This document shows positions 1-6,991 of a DNA stretch of 64,000 nucleotides, in pieces. This stretch comes from a virus. The DNA lies in IMG/VR virus record IMGVR_UViG_3300044641_006190, positions 1 through 64,000 of that record. The stretch is one strand, 5' to 3'. Numbering within the stretch: position 1 is the stretch's first letter; each line of letters begins with the position of its first letter. The notes under the pieces are model-generated. The model was not told the DNA's origin and ran no database searches. It saw nothing but the letters and a program-made list of their open reading frames with translations. The position numbers and the translations under genes are program-made.

Positions 1-444
1 GACGGTGCCGTTGTTGGTATCAACCGAGCTGTCGTTGGACGTTACTGAGCCTGAGTTGGTGGTGACGGTGCCAAGGTTTGTGGTGATGGTTCCGCCGCTG
101 GCGTTGGTGGTGACAGTGCCGTTGTTGGTGGTGACGGTGCCGACGTTGGTGGTGACAGTGCCGTAATTGGTCGTCAAAACAGCCCCCGAAACAATATTCA
201 GCGACAAGCAAACTCCGTCCTGATCACAAGTCCCAGACTGAATTATTGCGTCATCCAGAGCCGTTGGCACGTCGCCCGCTGGCTGTGTCCCAGCGTCATC
301 GAGCCACCAGTTGTCGGGATTGCTCCAAAGCTGATCTGTGCCCTCGATGAAGTAGTGGGTGTTTGTTGGAGGTGGCGGTGATCCACCGCCCCCAGCTAAA
401 GCTGCGCTATTTGCACCACAAAACCAGGGGCGGAACGAAAGCAT
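1..444 (-). CDS. Heptapeptide-repeat fibre/spike protein, N-terminal part (cut by left window edge)
   Basis: Reading leftwards from the ATG at 444, seven bases after the stop of the upstream gene, the frame stays open to base 1. The product begins MLSFRPWFCGANSAALAGGGG, then a Pro stretch, then a segment with WSNPDNWW and PTALDDAII, a pattern like the start of beta-solenoid or autotransporter-type repeats. From about residue 91 it becomes heptads of the type TVTTNxG (TNYG, TNVG, TNNG, with TNASGG variants). A beta-helical fibre or spike used for host contact is inferred from the repeats and the position after the capsid genes. The C-terminal part probably lies at 63775-64000. The family is not recognised. 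Confidence 0.75.
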   Translation of the reverse strand, partial: MLSFRPWFCGANSAALAGGGGSPPPPTNTHYFIEGTDQLWSNPDNWWLDDAGTQPAGDVPTALDDAIIQSGTCDQDGVCLSLNIVSGAVLTTNYGTVTTNVGTVTTNNGTVTTNASGGTITTNLGTVTTNSGSVTSNDSSVDTNNGTV

Positions 445-451
445 GGTTGAA

Positions 452-886
452 TTAGGTAAAGTTGCCGACCGCGATAACCGACACGTCAGCGCCAGTGGTC
501 ACGCGCCAACCAGCATCAACCGCTTTAATGCCCAGGGGAACAAAGAACGGAATGAGAGTTGTGAGAGCCGTGGTCCCGCCGCCAGCAAAAACCTCGATGT
601 CGGTGCCGCCACTGCCGTCCTGGATGCTTACCGCACTTGCCGCTGTGGTGGCAGGGACAATGAGCAGGCCGGACAGATAATCGCCGATGGCTCCGGTTGC
701 GCCAAGGACTTGATCGCTTTGGCTCGCTGCGACAGTTTCATACCCCGAGCCAATGAGAGACCGAATTTCCTCCAGAACGGAGACTGTTTCAGGGCCAGAC
801 TGTGCAATTTCCTCCGCGCCTTCTGGGGTAGATGCGCCGGGGATGTATTTGAGGTGCTCGAAAGCGTCACGAATGGGAATAGACAT
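452..886 (-). CDS. Putative head decoration or head/tail accessory protein
   Basis: 144 residues, directly downstream of the capsid gene and upstream of the repeat fibre. The N-terminal half (MSIPIRDAFEHLKYIPGAS, EEIAQSG, VLEEIRSLIGSGYE) looks helical. The C-terminal half (SIQDGSGGTDIEVFAG, FVPLGIKAVDAGWRV) looks like a compact beta domain of the kind seen in small phage structural proteins. The role in decorating the head or joining fibres is inferred from position only. A terminator separates it from the capsid gene, so its dose may differ from that of the capsid protein. Confidence 0.55.
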   Translation of the reverse strand: MSIPIRDAFEHLKYIPGASTPEGAEEIAQSGPETVSVLEEIRSLIGSGYETVAASQSDQVLGATGAIGDYLSGLLIVPATTAASAVSIQDGSGGTDIEVFAGGGTTALTTLIPFFVPLGIKAVDAGWRVTTGADVSVIAVGNFT

Positions 887-891
887 GGCGG

Positions 892-936
892 TAAAAGGAA
901 AAGGGTGGGCGTCCTATTGAAAGGAACGCCCACCCT
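892..936 (-). terminator. Rho-independent terminator downstream of the capsid gene
   Basis: An 11-bp perfect stem (AGGGTGGGCGT at 902-912 with its complement at 926-936) can be extended by CCT/AGG. On the minus strand it is followed by TTTCCTTTT. It lies just after the capsid stop codon and immediately before the 144-residue gene, so it may be a partial terminator that keeps capsid mRNA abundant. Confidence 0.8.
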
Positions 937-968
937 GTTGAGGTTGTCAACCCGTGTGGGCTGTTAGA

Positions 969-2153
969 TTACGAGGTGGGGCAGGTGGTGGTGCCGAGGG
1001 AGCCTGGGCAACGCAGCACCATGATCTCGGTGCCATACTCGGGGATGAGCGGCTGGTAGGCGGCCCGCAGGCGTGCGCTCCAGTAGCCAGTGTCCTTGTA
1101 TTTGTTGCAGGTCTTGTCGTACTCGTTGATCCACTCGATCTGACCGGCGTAGTTCCAGGCCTTGACGGAGGCTCCGCTGCCCATGTCGGAGAGGGTCTTC
1201 TGCATGAGGCGCGTGCATACCTTCGGATGGTAGAAGATCACCTTCTCGTAGAGAGCTGCTTCATAGTCAGGATTGACGACGGCGACGCCATCTTCATCCG
1301 CGACGTAAAACGGAACTTCGATGTAGGTGTCGGTTTCCGCATCGTAGTCGTAACGGGGAGCCTTGTCGTCGATCAGGTGGTAGAGACCGCCATAGACGCG
1401 CTTCACACCAAAGGGCTTGAGCAGCGCTTTCGGATCAGCATAGCGGTAGTCCTGACGGATGTCCGCGTTGCCTTTGATGAGCTGGCGCTGTTGCTCCGAG
1501 GACATGATGACCACGAAGATCGGCTGGCCATCGACCATGCCGTAGGCACCTTCTTCACCGGCACCGTCATGGATCATCTTCCAGCGAACATGATCGAGCA
1601 CGTCCTGGTGGATGGCGCTGTCGGCCTGGACTCCGGCGAAATCTCCACCAGAACCGGCTGTGAGCGAGCCGCCGTTGAAGACGAGACGGTTGGCATCGGG
1701 AATGACCGCGCAGTATTCGCTGCGGTCACGGGCTTCCCAGATGTCGATGACGTTCTTCTCGAAGTTGTTTTTGATCTCGGCGACCTGCTGCTTGAACTTC
1801 ACAGCAGCGCGAGCGTCCGTAATGCACAGCGGATCGGAGTCCACCACATACTCGGCGAGCTGCGAGGTCTGCGTGGCAGTCCGGGAGCTGAGCGTGGCGG
1901 CGACCGGAGCACAGGCTTTCGAGGTGGCTTCGGAGGTAGAGCCCGCGACAGGATTCCAGCCAGCGCCTTCACCCACGGTGGGGATGGTGCGCTGATAGAC
2001 GACGCGGGAGACAGTGTGGCCCATTTCATCGGGGAAGAAATCCTTTTCGAGGACAGCGTTCCACGGAGAGGTGGTGCGACCGCGACGGGCGATGTCGCCG
2101 GTGATGCGGTTGGATTCTTTGGCCAGGTAGGCGTTTACGACTTCACAAGACAT
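969..2153 (-). CDS. Major capsid protein (putative)
   Basis: 394 residues starting MSCEVVNAYLAKESNR. It directly follows the scaffold gene in transcription order, the classic scaffold-capsid pair, and has the usual length for a HK97-fold capsid protein. Visible features are an N-terminal arm, a mid-region with FEKNVIDIWEARDRSEY, and a C-terminal region ending LGTTTCPTS. No Shine-Dalgarno sequence precedes the ATG. The 160-bp gap upstream holds only a weak promoter-like pair (TTGACG at 2312-2317, TATAGA at 2292-2297, spacing 14). The assignment rests on position, size and the absence of another candidate. Confidence 0.75.
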   Translation of the reverse strand: MSCEVVNAYLAKESNRITGDIARRGRTTSPWNAVLEKDFFPDEMGHTVSRVVYQRTIPTVGEGAGWNPVAGSTSEATSKACAPVAATLSSRTATQTSQLAEYVVDSDPLCITDARAAVKFKQQVAEIKNNFEKNVIDIWEARDRSEYCAVIPDANRLVFNGGSLTAGSGGDFAGVQADSAIHQDVLDHVRWKMIHDGAGEEGAYGMVDGQPIFVVIMSSEQQRQLIKGNADIRQDYRYADPKALLKPFGVKRVYGGLYHLIDDKAPRYDYDAETDTYIEVPFYVADEDGVAVVNPDYEAALYEKVIFYHPKVCTRLMQKTLSDMGSGASVKAWNYAGQIEWINEYDKTCNKYKDTGYWSARLRAAYQPLIPEYGTEIMVLRCPGSLGTTTCPTS

Positions 2154-2313
2154 GGCAGTGGGGGTGGATAAAGGTGGGGAAGTGGGCGATCTTGATTATG
2201 ATCGTCCGGGAATTGCCTGTGGAGTCGTGGTCAGGCAGAAGGAAACTCCGTGAATCGCCAATCAGAGAAGGGATGGGCTACCCACGGAAAGTCTATATTC
2301 CCTACCAAATTCG

Positions 2314-3456
2314 TCAAGAAAGAATTTTTTCGAGTCCTGCCATGAACGAATCCTCGCCATCACCGGCTGCCGGAGAGATTCCGCCGCTGCGAACTGCCGG
2401 GGAGACAGCTCCGCGTTTTGCCAGGGATTGTTTGAGGGTCGCCAGCTCCTTGGCCTGCGCCTCGATCTTGGAGGCGAGGGAGGGCAGAAGCACGGCGGCG
2501 TAGCGGGCGTAGGCCTGCGTCTCCGGCGCGGCCCCGGCCAGATCGGCCTCCTTGGCTTCGGACACCAAGCGGGTCACCTCGTCTCCGCCTTCCTTGAGGA
2601 AAGGCAGCTTTTCCTGGAGGCCAGTCCAGACCGAGTCGGCCACGCGGCCGAACTCCTCACGTTGCTTCTGGCGCAGGGTCTCCTGCTCCTTGGCCCGCGA
2701 CTCCTCCAAATACTTCTTGGACTCGTTGGCCTGGCGTTTCACCTGAACCGACCGCTCGTAGAGTGACTTGGCCTCGTCCACGACGCGCTTGAACTCATAC
2801 TTGTCGAAGTCGTTCATGCCGCCGACCAGCTCGGAAAGAAGCTGGTTGCGCTCAAGCACGTTGGGAGCTGTCGCCGCCTTGGCGATGTCCTTGAGGTCGA
2901 TCTGATACTTCTCGGCGAAGGACTGGATCAAATCCTCGGCACGGGATAGCGGCTCGGCGATGTTCATCTGATACTCGCGGCTCTGCTCCACATCGACAAG
3001 AGCCATCTTCTGATCGTACTCCTGCAACTGCTTCTTGGACATCTCCAGCTCGGCACGCAGGGACTCAATGTCTGCGGTGTTCGCGGCAGACGGCGGCTGC
3101 GATTTGAGCCTTGCCAGCTCGGCCTTGGCCTCGTCACGCTCGCGCTCGGCGTCGGCACGGAGCTTCTTCAACTCCTTCCAGCCAATCTTGTTGACCTCCT
3201 TCTTGAGAGGAGGCGCGGCATCCGCGAGATCGGGGTCTTGATTCTCGGGCTCCGGCGACGGCTCTTCAACCGCTGGCGACGGTTCCTCCTCTCCCGAGGG
3301 CTCCTCGTCGGAAGACGGAGGCGGCTCGGAAGATGGCTCTGCTCCGGCAGCCTCAAAAAGTCCGGCCATAAAGCCAGAATCTCCGTCATCGGAGACGGCA
3401 GGGTTATCTGTTTCCGGTGCGTATTCGGCGGCGTGCGGGTCGGTGTTGTCGTTCAT
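2314..3456 (-). CDS. Capsid scaffolding protein
   Basis: 380 residues. The first 130 are very acidic and rich in Ser, Pro and Glu; residues from about 140 to 320 are predicted coiled coil (ELKKLRADAERERDEAKAEL and following). This is the expected architecture of a podoviral scaffold, which organises capsid assembly and then leaves. The motif GFMAGLFEAAG near residue 30 recurs as SFMAGLEKILS at the extreme C-terminus, where scaffolds commonly bind the capsid protein. Its start overlaps the stop of the 97-residue gene by ATGA, implying translational coupling. Confidence 0.8.
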   Translation of the reverse strand: MNDNTDPHAAEYAPETDNPAVSDDGDSGFMAGLFEAAGAEPSSEPPPSSDEEPSGEEEPSPAVEEPSPEPENQDPDLADAAPPLKKEVNKIGWKELKKLRADAERERDEAKAELARLKSQPPSAANTADIESLRAELEMSKKQLQEYDQKMALVDVEQSREYQMNIAEPLSRAEDLIQSFAEKYQIDLKDIAKAATAPNVLERNQLLSELVGGMNDFDKYEFKRVVDEAKSLYERSVQVKRQANESKKYLEESRAKEQETLRQKQREEFGRVADSVWTGLQEKLPFLKEGGDEVTRLVSEAKEADLAGAAPETQAYARYAAVLLPSLASKIEAQAKELATLKQSLAKRGAVSPAVRSGGISPAAGDGEDSFMAGLEKILS

Positions 3457-3746
3457 GCGGAGGGGTCAGTTTGGGGCTCGGATTTGCGCCACTCTTGCGG
3501 CAATTTCTTGGTGATATGGACTTGAGGACGGGACAGTTTCAGGAAGGTGTCGATGGCCTTCTGAAATCCTGCCTGCTCGGCATGCAGCAGCGCGATGTGA
3601 ACCGGGTCGGTTCCGTAGTTGCCAGCAGGAGCGTTGGTGGTGCGCAAGACATCCAGCGCATCCTGGACGATCGGCTGGTTCTTGAGCAACGTGGCCAGCT
3701 CCTCGGCGTTCTGCGGGGTGGCATACCAATCTTGGATGGTCATCAT
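3453..3746 (-). CDS. Conserved small protein between portal and scaffold
   Basis: 97 residues starting MMTIQDWYATPQNAEELATL, mostly helical with no recognisable motif. It overlaps the scaffold start by four bases (ATGA) and the preceding 66-residue gene by four bases, so it belongs to the head-assembly operon. The function is unknown; a small assembly factor or head-interior protein is possible from position. Confidence 0.6.
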   Translation of the reverse strand: MMTIQDWYATPQNAEELATLLKNQPIVQDALDVLRTTNAPAGNYGTDPVHIALLHAEQAGFQKAIDTFLKLSRPQVHITKKLPQEWRKSEPQTDPSA

Positions 3747-3943
3747 GGCGTCAGAATGCGGGGGATGGCGTCGTCCTCGATGGCCTCACGAATGAGCTTG
3801 CCAGCGTCGAGGATGCCTTGCTTGAGGGTGGTGAACTCGACGATGACGGCGAGCCCGAGTCCGTCTCCCATGTGACGAAAAACGTGGAGGCTTTTGTCAT
3901 TGGGGAAGACTTTGATGGAGAAGAGGTATTCGTTTTCGATCAT
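3743..3943 (-). CDS. Small unknown protein downstream of portal
   Basis: 66 residues (MIENEYLFSIKVFPNDKSLH to AIPRILTP), overlapping both the portal stop and the next start by four bases. The alternating beta/helix pattern suggests a small folded domain. I do not recognise the family. Operon position implies a role in the head or packaging module. Confidence 0.55.
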   Translation of the reverse strand: MIENEYLFSIKVFPNDKSLHVFRHMGDGLGLAVIVEFTTLKQGILDAGKLIREAIEDDAIPRILTP

Positions 3944-6186
3944 TGGGAAAGTCGCTCCCGGGCGATTTTGGCGGCCGCCTCGGCATCCTTGATAAGCATG
4001 TCTTGTCGGGCGGTCTCGTCACGGATGCGAAGGTCTTGCTGGTGCTTCTCCTCCGCCATCCGCAAACGGGTGCTCGTCTCGATGAGCTGGCGTTGGAGCG
4101 TGTCCGGGAGATTGTTTGGGTTGGCGGCGTTGGCCTCCGCTTCCGGCTGCTGTTGCTGCTCCTCCATCACCTTCTGCATGTGTTTGGTGGCGTTGTATAG
4201 GATGCCGTCGATCTCCTGCAACCGCTTCTTGATTTGGTTGTAGTCCGGCTCGCTGACAAGGTATTGCGCGTGCTCGGAGGTGTGCTGGTGCAAAGCCGTG
4301 AGCGCCGGGGTGGCCTGCTCGACCGGAACCGTGCCTTCGTCCAATGCTTGAACAAGGGCTTCCTCCTCCGGCAGATGCGTGTCGAAGTGGACGCGGTGAA
4401 GCGTGTTCGGACGGACGGGAACTTGGTTGCCCTGCTTGAGCACGATGTTCTCAAGGGCGGCCACTTCAACCTCCATCGGCGGACGGAGATTTTCGGGAGC
4501 CGGAGTGTAGCGGTCTGCCGCCTCAACGCCGCCAAGAGTGCGGGTGAGGTCACGGATGACCTGCTGGCGTCCTTGCGGATCGAAGTTGGCGGCGAGGGAG
4601 TAGAGCTTCTCCATGAGCGCCGAGCGAGCGGCGGAGGAACCCCCACCAACTGCACGCACCGCCTCGACACGCCCGACATCCACAGCCAGGATGGCCTCGA
4701 TGGGCACTCCACGCGCCATGCACCGGTCGCGGAACTCCTGGACACTGCGACCGCCCGGGTCCTCGGGGAAGTAATCCTCGCGGACGGCGCGGCGGACAGT
4801 CTCGCGCAGCAGTCTTTCCCACGGGATGTAGAAGAGGTTCAACTGGGCAAGGCTGATGTTGGCCACCGACTCAAGCTGTGCTTGCGTCTCAAACTTGGTG
4901 CGCTGACGCGCCGAGTTGAAGATCGCCTCGGTGGTGTAGGTGCCCGCCTGCTGCTGGAGCAAGGTGGACAAGTCATTGAGTCCGGGGATCAAGGACTGGC
5001 TGAAATTGGGCTGGTCTTTCTGAATGACCTTGATGTTCGGCGGCTTGACCACGAACGGACCAAAGTGGACGAGGCTCATGTCCTGCATGGCATCCTCGTT
5101 GTCCGGCTCGATCATGAGCATCGAACTTGTCATCAAGCTGTCGTAGAACCGTCCGCGCAGACGGTTGAGCGCCTGCACCACGGAGAAAATCTTGCTGGCC
5201 ATGCCACGGATGCTGTGGAAGTAGCCGTTGGTTCCGATGCCAAAGACGAAGGTGTTGAACGCCTCGCTGGTGTTCGCATACCTGCCCTTGTTCTTGTAGA
5301 GGAAACCAACTTCGATGTCCGTGTCCTTCTCGGGGAAGATGTACTGGGAGATTTTCCCGTCCAGTTCCTTGGCCCACATGAACACCAGCTTCACCTCGGC
5401 GGCGGAAGCAGCGGAGGCGGCAAGGTCGTTGTTCTTGAACTCGCGCTGCAACTCCTCCCACGACTCGATCGTGTTGGTTGATCTGCTGTGCTGCATCGCG
5501 CCAAGCAGCGCCTTCTTCACGGCGGGCACGTTCCAATGCAGCTCGGTGGCAAGCGCCTCGTCCTCGATCTTCTGGAAGAGTTCGTGCGGAGGGACGCTGC
5601 GCACAATGCAGCAAAGCTCGATCTCCTCGTCGGAGGCGCGGGTGTTGCGCGGGATGAGGAAGTCTCCCAAAGGAGCCACCTGCCAGCGCCAGTCGATCTC
5701 ATCCTCGCGGAAACAAAGTCCGACGCCATGCACAAGGAACTGCTGGACCAGGAACAGGTAGCGGGGGAAGAACTCCGGCCAGTTGCGGACCATCCGGGTG
5801 AACTCGTCGGCCATGATGGACTCCCACTCGTGGCGCATCTGGGGGTCGCCATAGTTGGTGGGCATCGTGTTGAGCACGTCCACCGAGGTCACCAGGTCCA
5901 AATACGGGCTCGTCGCCATTGAGACCAACTGCTCGCCCTGGCCCCAGTTGACGTTGCAAATCTCGCCAAGGCCGTTCATGTCGAGCTTGCTCTGGTCATA
6001 CGGACTCTCGCCGTCGATCATCGACTGCACTTCTGCACGCCCGCGACGGGCATCCTCATCGGCCTTGAGCATCCGCTTGTAGGCGGCCTGCGCGGCCTTG
6101 GCATCCTTGATGCGGGATCGAAGCAACTGGCCGTCTTCCTGAACTGGAAGAAGGAGGTCTTGGGAAGTCGTCGGAGTTGGGTTCAT
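3940..6186 (-). CDS. Portal (head-tail connector) protein, podovirus type
   Basis: 748 residues, the largest protein of the packaging module, placed two genes after TerL. The N-terminal region shows portal-like helices followed by MATSPYLDLVTSVDVLN and FPRYLFLVQQFLVHGVGLC. The centre contains a stem-like region (RGMASKIFSVVQALNRLRGR), and the C-terminus is a long Gln/Glu-rich helical tail (EEQQQQPEAEANA and following). The length fits podoviral portals, which form the dodecameric DNA channel and TerL dock. The start overlaps the upstream gene's stop. Confidence 0.8.
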   Translation of the reverse strand: MNPTPTTSQDLLLPVQEDGQLLRSRIKDAKAAQAAYKRMLKADEDARRGRAEVQSMIDGESPYDQSKLDMNGLGEICNVNWGQGEQLVSMATSPYLDLVTSVDVLNTMPTNYGDPQMRHEWESIMADEFTRMVRNWPEFFPRYLFLVQQFLVHGVGLCFREDEIDWRWQVAPLGDFLIPRNTRASDEEIELCCIVRSVPPHELFQKIEDEALATELHWNVPAVKKALLGAMQHSRSTNTIESWEELQREFKNNDLAASAASAAEVKLVFMWAKELDGKISQYIFPEKDTDIEVGFLYKNKGRYANTSEAFNTFVFGIGTNGYFHSIRGMASKIFSVVQALNRLRGRFYDSLMTSSMLMIEPDNEDAMQDMSLVHFGPFVVKPPNIKVIQKDQPNFSQSLIPGLNDLSTLLQQQAGTYTTEAIFNSARQRTKFETQAQLESVANISLAQLNLFYIPWERLLRETVRRAVREDYFPEDPGGRSVQEFRDRCMARGVPIEAILAVDVGRVEAVRAVGGGSSAARSALMEKLYSLAANFDPQGRQQVIRDLTRTLGGVEAADRYTPAPENLRPPMEVEVAALENIVLKQGNQVPVRPNTLHRVHFDTHLPEEEALVQALDEGTVPVEQATPALTALHQHTSEHAQYLVSEPDYNQIKKRLQEIDGILYNATKHMQKVMEEQQQQPEAEANAANPNNLPDTLQRQLIETSTRLRMAEEKHQQDLRIRDETARQDMLIKDAEAAAKIARERLSQ

Positions 6187-6983
6187 GGCTGTGTGGGTTC
6201 CTTGCGCGGCCGTCCACGACCACGTTTGGGAGCCTCAAGCGTAGCCTCGTTCTGCGGAACGTCCAACACGTCCTCTCCAGCCTCCGGCTCATTGCCGAGA
6301 ATGTTGTCGGAGATGGAACTTCCCGCAAGCCGGGTGACCACCACATGACCGGCGCGAGGTCTGAAATCCTCCTGCCAGTTGGCATTGGCGATCTGCTCCG
6401 TGATGGCCGAGTTCTTGACCATCTCAAAACGGCGGAAGACCTCGTGGTGCGTGCCGTGATTGCGGGCGGTGTTCTTCTCCAGCTTGGTCACGTTGGCCGG
6501 ATAGACCGCCGCCTCCAGAATGTAGGGGTCGCCCAAATCAAGACGATCCACGCCGGACACGTCACGGAACCTGCGGGTCAGGTTCGACTGGCAGCCAAGG
6601 TAGCGGCGGAGAGATTCGCGGTAGTTGCGGTCCAGCACGTCCGCCCAGTTCGGAACCAGCGGCAGCGTGTCTGAGGTCAGGTAGAACCAATGTTCCGTGA
6701 GCATGTTGCGGGCCACGGCGTCGAACACCTCGTTGGATGATCTCGGCGGCTCACGATAGATGGTCGGCAGGACGGCCTTGAAAGTCACATCCCGGATGCC
6801 GTCGAAAATGCTCTGGACTTCGGTGAGCAACGAGCCGGTCGTGAAAACCGTGATCTTGTGGCGGGCGTCGAGAGGGCCAAAGTGGCGGAGAACTGCGGCC
6901 AGCGTCCGTGCGCGAGGCAGCGCCTTATTGGTAACAGGGATTGCAATATCCATTTTCGCTATTTTTGGGCGGATATTTACCAA
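6183..6983 (-). CDS. Glycosyltransferase-like protein with C-terminal AT-hook
   Basis: 266 residues lying between TerL and portal. It has a sugar-nucleotide-transferase-like core: a beta start (MDIAIPVTNKALPRART), WFYLTSDTLPLVPNWADVL as the candidate metal-binding strand, and EAAVYPANV. These blocks resemble WLLLETDVVPVVPDWL and MNGAAVYPPDV of the protein at 59047-59862, so the two look paralogous. The C-terminus ends in RGRGRPRKEPTQP, a textbook AT-hook. A TTG start at 6983 has AAGGG upstream; an ATG at 6953 is the alternative. Virion or DNA association is inferred from the hook and the neighbourhood. Confidence 0.6.
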   Translation of the reverse strand: MVNIRPKIAKMDIAIPVTNKALPRARTLAAVLRHFGPLDARHKITVFTTGSLLTEVQSIFDGIRDVTFKAVLPTIYREPPRSSNEVFDAVARNMLTEHWFYLTSDTLPLVPNWADVLDRNYRESLRRYLGCQSNLTRRFRDVSGVDRLDLGDPYILEAAVYPANVTKLEKNTARNHGTHHEVFRRFEMVKNSAITEQIANANWQEDFRPRAGHVVVTRLAGSSISDNILGNEPEAGEDVLDVPQNEATLEAPKRGRGRPRKEPTQP

Positions 6984-6991
6984 TGCAACCC

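Noticed and set aside
20-211. A 63-codon His/Gln-rich minus frame at the left edge
   Set aside because: It is the fibre's heptad repeat read in the wrong frame; the correct frame gives TVTTNxG units.
4234-5481. A 415-codon plus-strand frame opposite the portal gene
   Set aside because: It is an antisense shadow in GC-rich DNA. Portal function and operon overlaps support only the minus-strand gene.
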